Below are positions 1 through 8,862 of a DNA stretch of 64,000 nucleotides, one piece after another. Numbering within the stretch: position 1 is the first letter of the stretch; every line of letters starts with the position of its first letter. The notes beneath the pieces were generated by a model. It had not been told where the DNA came from. It ran no database searches and was given only the letters and a program-made list of their open reading frames with translations. This DNA comes from Chloroherpeton thalassium ATCC 35110 (lineage in GTDB: Bacteria; Bacteroidota; Chlorobiia; Chlorobiales; Chloroherpetonaceae), in NCBI RefSeq assembly GCF_000020525.1, contig NC_011026.1, positions 838,501 to 902,500 of the forward strand, read 5' to 3'. The position numbers and the translations under genes are program-made.

Positions 1-771
1 CTGGATTCTTCGCCTAAGAAAGGCTCAGAAGGACATGGTTTTGTCAAACAGACAATTCCGTTCGCCTTGTCATGCTGAACGACTCGTCTCGAGTCAGTGA
101 AGCATCCACTCATCCAGCTACGCTGGATTCTTCGCCTAAGAAAGGCTCAGAATGACATGGTTTTGTCAAACAGACAATTCCGTTCGCCTTGTCATGCTGA
201 ACAACTCGTCTCGAGTCAGTGAAGCATCCACTCGTCTCCGCCACGCTGGATTCTTCGCCTAAGAAAGGCTCAGAAGGACATGGTTTTGTCAAACAGACAA
301 TTCCGTTCGCCTTGTCATGCTGAACGACTCGTCTCGAGTCAGTGAAGCATCCACTCGTCTCCGCCACGCTGGATTCTTCCCCTAAGAAGGCTCAGAAGGA
401 CATGGTTTTGTCAAACAGACAATTCCGTTCGCCTTGTCATGCTGAACGACTCGTCTCGCGTCAGTGAAGCATCCACCATCTCCGCCACGCTGGATTCTTC
501 GCCTAAGAAAGGCTCAGAAGGACATGGTTTTGTCAAACAGACAATTCCGTTCGCCTTGTCATGCTGAACGACTCGTCTCGAGTCAGTGAAGCATCCACTC
601 ATCCAGCTACGCTGGATTCTTCGCCTAAGAAAGGCTCAGAAGGACATGGTTTTGTCAAACAGACAATTCCGTTCGCCTTGTCATGCTGAACGACTCGTCT
701 CGAGTCAGTGAAGCATCCACTCGTCTCCGCCACGCTGGATTCTTCCCCTAAGAAGGCTCAGAAGGACATGA
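1..771. repeat. Tandem array of a ~122-bp unit with paired REP-like palindromes
   Basis: Six complete units begin near 1, 123, 246, 369, 490 and 612, with a truncated seventh from 735 to about 771. Units are 121-123 bp and differ by only a few bases, so the array is recent or homogenised. Each unit holds two elements of the same plan, GTCATnCTGA(A/G)C - loop - G(T/C)GAAGnATCC. One is on the plus strand and contains the perfect stem GACTCG-TCT-CGAGTC. The other is on the minus strand and reads through TCTGAGCC...GGCGAAGAATCC. Such GTCATnCTGA...GAAGnATCC elements resemble dispersed repeats known from Bacteroidetes/Chlorobi genomes. The array probably continues to the left of the window. Open frames in it are an artefact of unit lengths near a multiple of three. 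Confidence 0.9.
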
Positions 772-801
772 GCCTTGAGCTTTTTTCCGGTCGAAAATTC
801 G

Positions 802-1245
802 TTAGCCCTCAACGCCGGTGTGCCCAAAGCCGCCTTCGCCGCGCTTGGTTTCTGAGAGCGCCGCAACTTCAACAACAGCAACTTTTTCAACCTTCGCAAT
901 GACCATCTGCGCAATTCTATCGCCATGCTTAACCTCAAACGCGTCTTTTCCATGATTAATTAAAATCACCTTCAACTCCCCGCGAAAGTCCGCGTCGATG
1001 GTGGCTGGCGCATTCGGCAACGAAATCAGATGCTTTAAGGCAAGTCCGCTGCGTGGGCGAAGTTGAGCCTCATAGCCAGGTGGAATTTCAAGTGCTAGGC
1101 CGGTTGGAACGAGCGCCACGCTTTGCGCTTCAACGCTAATTGGCTCGTCAAGACACGCGGAAATATCCATTCCCGCCGCGCCTTCGGTTGCGTACTTTGG
1201 CAACCGCGCTTCAGGGTGCAATTTTTTACAATGAATTCGAATCAT
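802..1245 (-). CDS. dut: dUTP diphosphatase (dUTPase)
   Basis: Trimeric dUTPase that hydrolyses dUTP to dUMP and pyrophosphate, keeping uracil out of DNA and feeding thymidylate synthesis. All five family motifs are visible in order: AGMD (residues 24-27), PRSG in the second motif, a DADFRGE third motif, GDRIAQMVI, and the C-terminal arm [10 protein letters not shown] (usually GFGSTG). The length of 147 residues matches the family (about 150). I start at the ATG at 1245 because the family begins there; a GTG 16 codons upstream adds an unconserved extension. No clear ribosome-binding site is seen. The gene ends about 30 bp from the repeat array, so its 3' mRNA end runs into those palindromes. 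Confidence 0.95.
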
Positions 1246-1666
1246 GTCGATTTTTTGGTGAAACGCCGCGCAACAAACGCCCAGGTTTGCCACACGGCAA
1301 AAAGCGCTAAAGAAAAACCGGAATAAGCAATTTCACAAGAAGTTTAGGAAAAAATTCTTGAAAGTGGCGCTGTTTTTAGGATAACGAAATTGCCTTAACA
1401 GGAAAGAAAAGATTTAGAATGGAGGTTTGGCGCTTAGTCTTTCAGTGAAAGACCAAACGCACGTGATACATGCGTTTTCGGGTGTAGCCGAAGAGGAAAG
1501 AAAAAACGGTCTTCCGAAATAACTTCGCAAAAAGATTTTGATGGGCGTCGGACGTCGTCGCCTTATGCAAATGGCAAATATATTTTAAGAGACCTAAAAA
1601 AAGATTTAAGCCTCTTGAAAAATATGAGCCGCGCCATGGAAGAGAGGAAGTTGCGCGATCGCTGAT
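1246..1666. other. Intergenic region with a perfect hairpin
   Basis: No gene is seen between the dut start and the end of the cold-shock gene. It contains a hairpin at 1437-1453 (GTCTTTC-AGT-GAAAGAC). An outer GTTTGG/CCAAAC pair at about 1426-1457 extends the structure. No T-tract follows, so this is not a classical terminator. It might be part of the cold-shock transcript's 3' region or the dut leader; I cannot assign it. Confidence 0.5.
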
Positions 1667-1888
1667 CTAATTGAGCTCGCTGATCTCACGGACATTTTGC
1701 GCCTGCAACCCCTTGTCGGTTGTTACAAGCTCAAATTCAACTTCCACACCTTGATCGAGCATTTTATATTTTTTCTCAGAACTAATCGCCGAATAATGAA
1801 CGAAAATATCTTCGCCGCCTTCAGGGTTTACAATAAAGCCATAGCCTTTTTTACCGTCAAACCACTTTACGTTACTTCTATGAGCCAT
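1667..1888 (-). CDS. Cold-shock domain protein (CspA family)
   Basis: Single cold-shock domain protein of 73 residues that binds single-stranded RNA or DNA and melts mRNA structure. The RNP1 (KGYGFI) and RNP2 (DIFVHY) motifs and the WFDGKKGYG opening are intact. The start has a good ribosome-binding site (AAAGGAG about 8 nt upstream). The more than 400 bp upstream before the next gene leave room for the long 5' leader typical of cold-shock mRNAs. It is monocistronic: dut downstream on the same strand is more than 400 bp away. Confidence 0.95.
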   Translation of the reverse strand: MAHRSNVKWFDGKKGYGFIVNPEGGEDIFVHYSAISSEKKYKMLDQGVEVEFELVTTDKGLQAQNVREISELN

Positions 1889-2313
1889 GGAGTACTCCTT
1901 TTAATTCTTTTACAAATTGAAGACTCTTTATCATGCGTTACGATAGAGACACAAATATTTTACTTAACTTTAAATATAGACCGGTTAAAGCCGCAAGGCA
2001 ACAAAAAAAAACAAAATCCATAGTCGAATCAGCCGTTTTCTAACAGCGATTTTTTTTGATAGAAACTTTCGCGGCTATCTAAAAAAACAATCCCTTCGCG
2101 AGTTTTTTCCACGAAGTATTCCGTAGAGTTAATACCTCATTGTGGCTTTTTTCACCCCTTGCTCAGTTTGATAGCGGTTGGTTAATTGTTTTTGAGATGA
2201 TAACGAGGCAAAGGAAAACAGCTTGCATTGCTAATAAAATCTTTATGCTTGGCCTTGCGCAAAATCATTTTTTTTTGCGATAATAAGGCTTTCAAAATGC
2301 CACCAAAAAACGA
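1889..2313. other. Divergent intergenic region, probable cold-shock 5' leader
   Basis: AT-rich sequence between the divergent cold-shock and EamA genes. It should hold both promoters and, by analogy with other csp genes, a long leader. I see oligo-A/T runs (for example near 2005 and 2050) but no riboswitch, RNA gene or clear operator. Confidence 0.4.
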
Positions 2314-3243
2314 ATGCTATCACCTGAAGGAAAAAATGTCCAGACTGATATTTGGAAAGGCATGATGTATGTGGCGGGCGCGGCCATTTTGTGGAGTACG
2401 GGCGGCGTGCTGATTAAATCCATTTCGTTAAATGCCTGCCAAATCTCTTTTTGGCGCGCCATGTTTGCCACCTTTACGATTTTCGCAATCGTAAAGCCCA
2501 AACAGATATCTTCCGATATAACCACGTTATTTGCCGCCGTTGCGTATGCAGCTACGCTTATTCTTTTTGTTGTTGCCACCAAACTAACCACCGCCGCAAA
2601 CGCCATTTTGCTGCAATACACAGCCCCGATTTATGTTGGACTTTTTGGCTGGCTCTTTTTGAAAGAGCGAGTCAGCTTTTCTCATATCGTCACAATGGGG
2701 ATTGGTTTTATCGGAATGGCTATTTTTTTCGTGGATGGCCTTTCCACCGAAAACCATCTGGGAAATTTAGCGGCCATTTTTTCTGGCTTAGGTTTTGGCG
2801 TTTTTCTTGTTCTGCTGCGCAAAAAAAGCGACGACAACCCAATCGACTCCGTGCTGATTGGCAACGGACTGATTATGATTTTTTGCGCCTCAGCTATGAT
2901 GTTCAGCGCCGCGCAAGACCCGAGAGGCATAGACCACACAGATGTGCTCTACGGCTTCGCCATTAGCACAGCCGATAGCGTTATGGTGGCATTTCTCGGC
3001 ATTTTGCAAATTGGAATTCCATACGTCATTTTTAGTCGTGGCATTGCTGCCATTCCGGCGTTGGACGCCTCATTATTATCCATGTTAGAGCCGGTGCTCA
3101 ATCCAATTTGGGTGCTTTTGTTTGTCGGCGAAATTCCTTCTTTCAACGCCATCATTGGCGGCGCGATCCTTTTAGCCGCAGTTGCGTTTCAAAGTTATCG
3201 GACGGGACAGTTCTTCAAATCTCAAGAAATCAAAGGGAATTAA
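2314..3243 (+). CDS. EamA-family (DMT superfamily) inner-membrane transporter
   Basis: Integral membrane protein of 309 residues with about ten hydrophobic segments arranged as two EamA repeats, the usual size and layout of drug/metabolite transporter family exporters. Opening features such as AAILWSTGGVLIK and an internal LLQYTAPIYVGLFGWLFLKE are typical. The substrate cannot be told from sequence; relatives export amino acids or other small metabolites. The gene stands alone, divergent from the cold-shock gene. An ATG at 2336 has a better GAAGGA spacing but is out of frame, so the true start could also be one of the paired methionines shortly downstream. Confidence 0.88.
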   Translation: MLSPEGKNVQTDIWKGMMYVAGAAILWSTGGVLIKSISLNACQISFWRAMFATFTIFAIVKPKQISSDITTLFAAVAYAATLILFVVATKLTTAANAILLQYTAPIYVGLFGWLFLKERVSFSHIVTMGIGFIGMAIFFVDGLSTENHLGNLAAIFSGLGFGVFLVLLRKKSDDNPIDSVLIGNGLIMIFCASAMMFSAAQDPRGIDHTDVLYGFAISTADSVMVAFLGILQIGIPYVIFSRGIAAIPALDASLLSMLEPVLNPIWVLLFVGEIPSFNAIIGGAILLAAVAFQSYRTGQFFKSQEIKGN

Positions 3244-3412
3244 TTTTTTATCCCTCATAAAAAAATCCGATAAAATCAATCCGATTTTGAATCTAATCAA
3301 TTCCCGCATCCGTTAGCAAGGAATAGACTTTATGCTGAAGTTCGTTTTTGCAAAGTTGAAGCAAAAACGAAGCTTGAGGAATTTTTCTCAATCAATAAAA
3401 AGAGTTGACGCA

Positions 3413-4876
3413 ATGGGAACGAAAATCTTGATACCCACAGCGCTCAGGCAATATGCGGGTGGACATGACGTTGTTGAGGTAAGTGCTGGAGATGTCGCAA
3501 AAGCCTTAGCTGAATTGACGAGTTTATATCCGGCGCTCAAGAAAAATTTGTTTGCTGAAAATGGCAAACTGCGTTCTTTTATCAATGTGTATAAAGGCGA
3601 AGAGAACATTAAAAACCTCAATCAGCTCGAAACAACTATTGAGGAAGGCGATGAGCTTTTAATTGTTCCCTCCATTGCGGGGGGCGCGCCCGCCGACTTG
3701 GAAGTGCTTCACGAACTTTCTAATGAAGAAATCCAGCGATATAGCCGGCATTTGCTCGTTCCTGAATTTGGCATGGAAGGGCAAAAAAAACTCAAACAGG
3801 CCAGCGTGCTGATGATCGGCGCGGGCGGCCTGGGTTCGCCGCTCGGCATGTATTTGGCCGCTGCTGGCGTGGGCAAGCTTGGCATTGTGGAATATGACAC
3901 GGTGGATTACTCCAACTTGCAGCGCCAACTTTTATACAAAACCGCTGATGTCGGGCGATCAAAAGCTGAAGCTGCTCGCGATACCATTAAAAGCATCAAT
4001 CCATTTGTTGAAGTTGAAATTCATCAGGTCCCGCTAACTTCCCTCAACGCACTTGACATCCTGAAACACTACGATGTGGTGGCCGACGGCACGGATAATT
4101 TTCCCACGCGCTATTTGGTGAACGATGCTTGTGTGATGCTCGGCAAGCCAAATGTGTATGGAAGCATTTTCCGTTTTGAAGGCCAAGTCAGCGTGTTTCA
4201 TTTAAATGACGACACCGCTTGCTACCGCTGCTTATATCCCGAACCGCCACCGCCAGGACTTGTTCCTTCTTGCGCTCAAAGCGGCGTTCTTGGCGTTTTA
4301 CCTGGCATTATCGGTTCGTTGCAAGCCATTGAAGTCATTAAAATCATTACAGGAATTGGTGAGCCGCTCGCCAACCGCCTGATCACATTTGATGCGCTGA
4401 AAATGAAATTCCGCGAGCTTAAGCTCAAAAAAGATCCAGAATGTTTGCTTTGCTCGGAGCATCCGGCCATTACGGAACTTATCGACTATGAACAATTTTG
4501 CGGCATGCCCGCACACGACCGAATAGAGAAAAAACCGCTCGCAAAGGTTTCAACCGATCCCAATGAAATTACCGTGCACGAGCTGAAATCCCGTTTCGAT
4601 CGCGGCGAAAAACCGTTTATTTTGGATGTGCGCAACCCGACGGAAACTCAAATTTGCTGTTTGGAAGAAACAACCCTGATTCCATTAAATGAACTTCCCG
4701 CGCGCTTGCACGAGCTTGATGCCCAATTGGAAATTATCGCGCTCTGTAGAAGTGGCGCGCGCTCGGATAACGCTGCGGAATTTTTGCGCAAAAACGGATT
4801 TAAAAACGTGAAAAATCTTGTTGGCGGGATTTTGGCATGGAGCAAAGAAATCGACCCAACCATGCCAACTTATTAG
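3413..4876 (+). CDS. Three-domain sulfur-transfer protein: MoaD/ThiS-like - MoeB/ThiF - rhodanese
   Basis: Fusion of a ubiquitin-like sulfur carrier (residues 1-91, ending IAGG at 88-91), an E1-like adenylyltransferase (about 100-365), and a C-terminal rhodanese domain (about 385-487). The E1 part has the GAGGLG nucleotide loop near 136, a TDNFPTRY segment, and zinc ligands CYRC and CLLC. The rhodanese loop is CRSGARS with its Cys near 444. MoeB-rhodanese fusions activate carrier proteins for molybdopterin, thiamine or cysteine synthesis; here the carrier is part of the same chain, so its di-glycine is internal. The ATG at 3413 is chosen because upstream codons add a basic, unconserved stretch. 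A strong terminator follows at 4908-4937. Confidence 0.88.
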   Translation: MGTKILIPTALRQYAGGHDVVEVSAGDVAKALAELTSLYPALKKNLFAENGKLRSFINVYKGEENIKNLNQLETTIEEGDELLIVPSIAGGAPADLEVLHELSNEEIQRYSRHLLVPEFGMEGQKKLKQASVLMIGAGGLGSPLGMYLAAAGVGKLGIVEYDTVDYSNLQRQLLYKTADVGRSKAEAARDTIKSINPFVEVEIHQVPLTSLNALDILKHYDVVADGTDNFPTRYLVNDACVMLGKPNVYGSIFRFEGQVSVFHLNDDTACYRCLYPEPPPPGLVPSCAQSGVLGVLPGIIGSLQAIEVIKIITGIGEPLANRLITFDALKMKFRELKLKKDPECLLCSEHPAITELIDYEQFCGMPAHDRIEKKPLAKVSTDPNEITVHELKSRFDRGEKPFILDVRNPTETQICCLEETTLIPLNELPARLHELDAQLEIIALCRSGARSDNAAEFLRKNGFKNVKNLVGGILAWSKEIDPTMPTY

Positions 4877-4907
4877 AAAATATGAACTTTTTCACGCCGT
4901 CGTTTCA

Positions 4908-4938
4908 AAAAAAGCAGCTTTTGTAGCTGCTTTTTTGT
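4908..4938 (+). terminator. Rho-independent terminator after the MoeB fusion
   Basis: Perfect 12-bp stem (4908-4919 with 4925-4936) around a 5-nt loop. The core is AGCAGCT and the distal arm ends in TTTTTT. It lies 32 bp after the stop codon. Confidence 0.85.
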
Positions 4939-5089
4939 TACAACCATCGCGGATTTCGTTTTTTCAGAAGCGGCTCAGAGACCAACGTTTCTGCTGCAAT
5001 CCGTTGCAAAGAATCTTCTTTTAGGCTATACTTAATGTGTGTTAAGCAATAACGCGAAAAAAGCCTGTTCCATTGCAAATTATCCAACC

Positions 5090-5995
5090 ATGAGAAGGTT
5101 TAAAATCAAACAAGTTGATGCGTTCACCGACCGCGCTTTTACAGGGAATCCTGCGGCGGTACTTCCTTACGCTGATGGCCTAACTGATGATCAAATGCAG
5201 GCAATTGCCCGCGAAATGAACCTTTCTGAAACCGCGTACATCTTTAAAGCACAAGATGGCGTTCATGACATGGAAATTCGCTGGATGACGCCCGTTGTGG
5301 AAGTGAGCGCGTGTGGACATGGTACCATCGCGGCTTTTCATGCGCTTGACGAGGAAGGTCTGTTTGGCCTTGATAAAAAAGAACCCGTCCGGCATTTTAA
5401 GGTTAAAACCAAAGGCGGCACCCTGCCCGTTGAAATTAACCGCGAAACCGGGCGAACGATGATTAGTTTTGGCATGCCGATTCCAAAATTTGAAGAATAT
5501 CTTGGTATGCGATTTGAGCTTTGCAACGCGTTGGGCATTTCGGCTGAACTGATAGACAAAAGGCTGCCCGTTTGGATTTCTGAGCTTGGCTATGTTTTTA
5601 TTCCCTTCGTTGACCGCGAATCGCTGCTTTCCATGAAACCCAATTTTGAAGATCTTCGCCATCTTTCTCATCGCACCAAAATCGTGGGCTACTGCGCCTT
5701 TACAACTGAGACGGCTCATTCTGCCAGCGCAGCTCATGCTCGATTTTTCGCACCTCAGCTTGGCATTAACGAAGACCCCGTTACCGGCACAGCGCTCGGA
5801 CCGCTTGCGTGCTACTTGTACTTGAACAAAGAGCTTCAAGGCGAAGGAAACATTTGCGCATCGCTGGAGCAAGGCTATGAAATGCACCGAGGCGGACGCG
5901 TTTGGGTGGAAATGGCTGTTGGCAACCACACGCTGAATGATGTAAAAATTAGCGGTTACGCAATAACCGTGCTTACAGGAGAAATTTTCGTCTGA
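5090..5995 (+). CDS. PhzF-family isomerase/epimerase-like protein
   Basis: Member of the PhzF family (diaminopimelate-epimerase fold), 301 residues. Recognisable parts are the opening KQVDAFTDRAFTGNPAAV, the segment NLSETAYIF containing the catalytic Glu of the family, CGHGTIAAFHAL, and the C-terminal DPVTGTALGPLACYL. PhzF itself isomerises a phenazine precursor, but most genomic homologues have no known substrate and no phenazine genes are seen here. The ATG at 5090 fits the family start; a GTG at 5039 would add 17 unconserved residues. It ends 9 bp before the recombinase gene, so the two are probably cotranscribed. Confidence 0.9.
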   Translation: MRRFKIKQVDAFTDRAFTGNPAAVLPYADGLTDDQMQAIAREMNLSETAYIFKAQDGVHDMEIRWMTPVVEVSACGHGTIAAFHALDEEGLFGLDKKEPVRHFKVKTKGGTLPVEINRETGRTMISFGMPIPKFEEYLGMRFELCNALGISAELIDKRLPVWISELGYVFIPFVDRESLLSMKPNFEDLRHLSHRTKIVGYCAFTTETAHSASAAHARFFAPQLGINEDPVTGTALGPLACYLYLNKELQGEGNICASLEQGYEMHRGGRVWVEMAVGNHTLNDVKISGYAITVLTGEIFV

Positions 5996-6004
5996 TCAAA
6001 AAAT

Positions 6005-7015
6005 ATGCAAGATAGTTTGAATACAAATGCCGGACATTCGCAGCTAACCGCGTTTCTGAAATATTTGGCAAACGAGCGCAACATGTCGGCCTACACGGTG
6101 ACTGCGTATAGAAAAGATCTCTCGCAATTTCTCGAATTTCTCAAAAAGGAATTTGAGCTGCCCTCCTCGCAAGACATTTCGTTAGCGGATGTTGAAACCT
6201 CAACGATTCGCCTATTTTTAGGGGAATTGCTCGACGCGGGCTATCAATCAAAAAGCATCGGCAGAAAGTTGGCTTCCGTGAAAAGCTTTTTCAAATTTCT
6301 TGTGTACATCAATCACCTTCCGGCTTCGCCTGCGGCAAATGTGACAACGCCAAAAGCAAAGAAAACTTTACCAACTTTCTTGAACGAAACCCAAACCCAA
6401 ACCCTCTTTGATGAAATTTTAGACCATTTTAATGAAGCTTTTTACCACGACAACCGCGCAAAAAAACACGAAAAGGTGAATACGCTTGAATGGGATTTTC
6501 GTTATAACAGAGATAGGGCAATTCTGGAAATGTTTTACAGTTGCGGACTTCGCTTGGCTGAGCTAATTGGACTAAACATCATGGAACTGGATTTTCAGAA
6601 CGGTTTTGTGAAAGTTTTAGGAAAAGGCAGAAAGCAAAGAATTATCCCACTGGGCGAATCAGCTCAAAAGACCTTAAAAAACTACCTTGAGATCAAGAAA
6701 AAATTTTTTGAGATGAAACGAAGCAATGTGTTGGAGCGCGAGGCTGTGTTCGTTACGGAAAAAGGCAAAAGAGTTTATCCGGTACTCGTTCAAAGATTGG
6801 TTAAAAAGTATTTATCCCCTGTTACTGAGCAAAAGAAAAAAAGTCCGCATGTTTTGCGACATACTTTCGCAACCCACTTGCTCAATAATGGCGCCGACCT
6901 TCGCAGCGTCAGTGAAATGTTAGGTCATAGTAATCTTTCAACAACTGAAATTTACACCCATATCTCGTTTGAGCGGCTGAAACAAGTCTATCAGCAAGCT
7001 CATCCCAAAGCATAG
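6005..7015 (+). CDS. Xer-type tyrosine recombinase (XerC/XerD)
   Basis: Site-specific recombinase of 336 residues with an N-terminal SAM-like core-binding domain (1-110) and a C-terminal catalytic domain. The catalytic set is complete: Arg183 (GLRLAE), Lys207 (LGKGRK), His282 and Arg285 (HVLRHTF), His308 (LGH) and the nucleophile Tyr317 (IYTH). Size and N-terminal layout match XerC/XerD proteins that resolve chromosome dimers at dif, rather than phage integrases. An insertion of about 25 charged residues (about 140-165) makes it longer than E. coli XerC. XerC and XerD cannot be told apart from this gene alone. No dif site or mobile element was seen nearby. Confidence 0.9.
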   Translation: MQDSLNTNAGHSQLTAFLKYLANERNMSAYTVTAYRKDLSQFLEFLKKEFELPSSQDISLADVETSTIRLFLGELLDAGYQSKSIGRKLASVKSFFKFLVYINHLPASPAANVTTPKAKKTLPTFLNETQTQTLFDEILDHFNEAFYHDNRAKKHEKVNTLEWDFRYNRDRAILEMFYSCGLRLAELIGLNIMELDFQNGFVKVLGKGRKQRIIPLGESAQKTLKNYLEIKKKFFEMKRSNVLEREAVFVTEKGKRVYPVLVQRLVKKYLSPVTEQKKKSPHVLRHTFATHLLNNGADLRSVSEMLGHSNLSTTEIYTHISFERLKQVYQQAHPKA

Positions 7016-7102
7016 TTTACCTTAATGCTTGAAAAACCTCGAAGCGGACATTCGAGGAGTATTACCGTTCACTTATAAATCAATACTGGAAAGGAGAACA
7101 TT

Positions 7103-7432
7103 ATGGACAGCCATCAACTTAATGGAAAAGAGCCAAATGTTCAGTTCACGCTGCGTCATTCGAGCAATCATCGGGATATTGAAGCTTATGCGAAGGATGC
7201 CATCAAGGCATTTCATAAGTATTACACCGACATTCTCGATTGCCATATCATCCTAGATCACCAGAAAAACGATAAGGAGCAGAATAAAATTGCCGAGATT
7301 AAAGCCCATGTTCCCAGCCATACATTTGTTTCTAAAGAGCAAGGCCCAACCTACGAAGTGGCCATTGATACCTGCGTTTCCAATATTTGCAAGCAATTAA
7401 AAAAACATAGAGATAAAAGTTTAGGGTTGTAA
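7103..7432 (+). CDS. hpf: Short ribosome hibernation-promoting factor (HPF/RaiA family)
   Basis: Protein of 109 residues with the S30AE fold: an N-terminal strand with FTLRHSSNHRDIEAYAKDAI and a CHIILDH...IAEIKAHVP core. It binds the small subunit to silence ribosomes in stationary or stressed cells. It is the short form without the dimerising C-terminal domain. A good ribosome-binding site (GGAGAA) precedes the ATG. A 7-bp hairpin (CCTCGAA 7037-7043 / TTCGAGG 7051-7057) lies in its leader. A clean terminator follows at 7456-7480. The 87-bp gap after the recombinase is enough for a separate promoter. Confidence 0.88.
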   Translation: MDSHQLNGKEPNVQFTLRHSSNHRDIEAYAKDAIKAFHKYYTDILDCHIILDHQKNDKEQNKIAEIKAHVPSHTFVSKEQGPTYEVAIDTCVSNICKQLKKHRDKSLGL

Positions 7433-7455
7433 AGCACTTTTGAATCAAGCATGTT

Positions 7456-7480
7456 GAGGGCTGAAAAGCCCTCTTTTTTT
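7456..7480 (+). terminator. Rho-independent terminator after hpf
   Basis: Stem GAGGGCT (7456-7462) with AGCCCTC (7467-7473), loop GAAA, followed by seven T. Confidence 0.9.
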
Positions 7481-7566
7481 CCCAGAAAACATCGTTTCAC
7501 TTCACGCTCGCACATCTCCTGCTATTTTTTTACTTTTAGCGTTTTAACAAAAAAACATGTTTTAGA

Positions 7567-7839
7567 ATGGATTGGAAAATTCTTTTCACGGTTTTTACGA
7601 CCGTTTTTCTTGCCGAACTTGGCGATAAAACCCAGCTTGCAACCTTGCTTTTTGCAGCTGATAAAGAAGTGAGCAAATGGGTAGTTTTTGCGGGAGCTTC
7701 AGCAGCGCTGGTGCTCACGTCTGCGATTGGCGTGCTGGCTGGCGGGTTCATTTCGGAGCATGTCAGCGAACGGCATTTGCAACTCATTGCGGGCATTGGG
7801 TTCATCGCAATTGGCATTTGGACGCTCCTAAAAGCGTGA
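7567..7839 (+). CDS. GDT1/TMEM165 (UPF0016) family half-size transporter
   Basis: Small membrane protein of 90 residues with three hydrophobic segments and the family signature ELGDKTQ at residues 17-23. Full-length UPF0016 proteins have two such repeats and transport Mn2+ or Ca2+. This protein holds one repeat, so it would have to act as a dimer or with a second half encoded elsewhere; no partner lies in the window. The upstream sequence is T-rich and no strong ribosome-binding site is visible. Confidence 0.85.
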   Translation: MDWKILFTVFTTVFLAELGDKTQLATLLFAADKEVSKWVVFAGASAALVLTSAIGVLAGGFISEHVSERHLQLIAGIGFIAIGIWTLLKA

Positions 7840-7999
7840 TTTTTTCCAAAAAGCATGAGCCTAACCATTCGTTAAGATTTAATAATCAAGTGCTATTTGA
7901 TTTCCCTCACTTAACTCTGATGATTGTTTTGTATTTTAATTTTCAAAATTTCCCTGGCATCAGCATTGCCAATAATTTTTCTGAAGAAAAAAATTTGCC

Positions 8000-8857
8000 A
8001 TGTCAAAAACAGTCAATGCTTACGCCAAAATTAATTTGGCGCTTTTCATCACGGGCAAATTGCCCAATGGCTACCACACACTGGAAACCATTTTTGCCCC
8101 GATTAATTGGTATGACCGCCTGACTTTTGAGCCTTCCGAAACAATTGAAATGGCCTGCACAAATGCTGAACTTCCCACCGACGATTCAAATCTTTGCATA
8201 AAGGCCGCCAAACGCTTGCAAACCGAAAGCGGCTCGCAAAAAGGCGTGAAAATTTCGCTTGAGAAAAATGTGCCTTTTGGCGCGGGGCTTGGCGGCGGCA
8301 GCAGCGACGCGGCAGCAACTTTAAACGCATTGAATGAACTTTGGGAACTTTCGCTTCCAAGCGAAACGCTCCATAAGCTCGCCACCGAACTTGGCGCGGA
8401 TGTCCCTTATTTTCTTGAAATGCCCGCACTCGCTCTTGGCACGGGAATTGGCGAAGAACTGACCGATTTGCAAGTCGCGTTTCCATTTTCCATCGTAACG
8501 GTTTTTCCTGAAACAGCGATTTCAACCGCGTGGGCTTATCAAAATTTCAAGCAGAATTTTGACCGACTGTTGCCCGACGCCGCAACCGAAATTCAGATTG
8601 TTTGCGAAACCGGAGACTTGGGGCGAATGCAGCAATTCGAGAACGATTTTGAATCGATCGTCTATGAAAATTATGCAGAGGTGAAAAAATTGCGCGATGA
8701 CTTCGTTGAAGCTGGCAGCGGATTCACGCGGCTTTCCGGCAGCGGGTCGGCGGTGTTCGGCGTTTTTGCGGATGACGAAAAAGCGACGGCGTGCTACGAG
8801 GCAATGAGAAAACGCTACCCAACCTCGCTGACGCCAAAGTCCTTCAAAATGAAGTGA
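8000..8857 (+). CDS. ispE: 4-diphosphocytidyl-2-C-methyl-D-erythritol kinase
   Basis: GHMP kinase of 285 residues that phosphorylates CDP-methylerythritol in the MEP route to IPP and DMAPP. Visible signatures are the N-terminal AYAKINLALF, NGYHTLET, and the ATP-binding loop PFGAGLGGGSSDAA (near residues 92-105), plus a late SGSGSAVFG glycine motif. Length is normal. The next gene, a geranylgeranylglyceryl-phosphate synthase, begins 5 bp after the stop, so isoprenoid supply and an isoprenoid-using enzyme are coupled in one transcript. Confidence 0.95.
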   Translation: MSKTVNAYAKINLALFITGKLPNGYHTLETIFAPINWYDRLTFEPSETIEMACTNAELPTDDSNLCIKAAKRLQTESGSQKGVKISLEKNVPFGAGLGGGSSDAAATLNALNELWELSLPSETLHKLATELGADVPYFLEMPALALGTGIGEELTDLQVAFPFSIVTVFPETAISTAWAYQNFKQNFDRLLPDAATEIQIVCETGDLGRMQQFENDFESIVYENYAEVKKLRDDFVEAGSGFTRLSGSGSAVFGVFADDEKATACYEAMRKRYPTSLTPKSFKMK

Positions 8858-8862
8858 CCCGA

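Noticed and set aside
1..771. CRISPR array or repeat-protein gene
   Set aside because: Units are about 122 bp and nearly identical from end to end with no unique spacers. The open frames in the array (for example 110-367 and 411-602, minus) exist because most unit lengths are near a multiple of three.
5180..5929. 249-codon minus-strand frame opposite the PhzF gene
   Set aside because: Its sequence is the antisense of a well-conserved PhzF gene and has no motif or ribosome-binding site of its own.
6005..7015. Integrase of a mobile element
   Set aside because: The tyrosine recombinase has Xer-like size and context (hpf, ispE) and no cargo or attachment repeats nearby.
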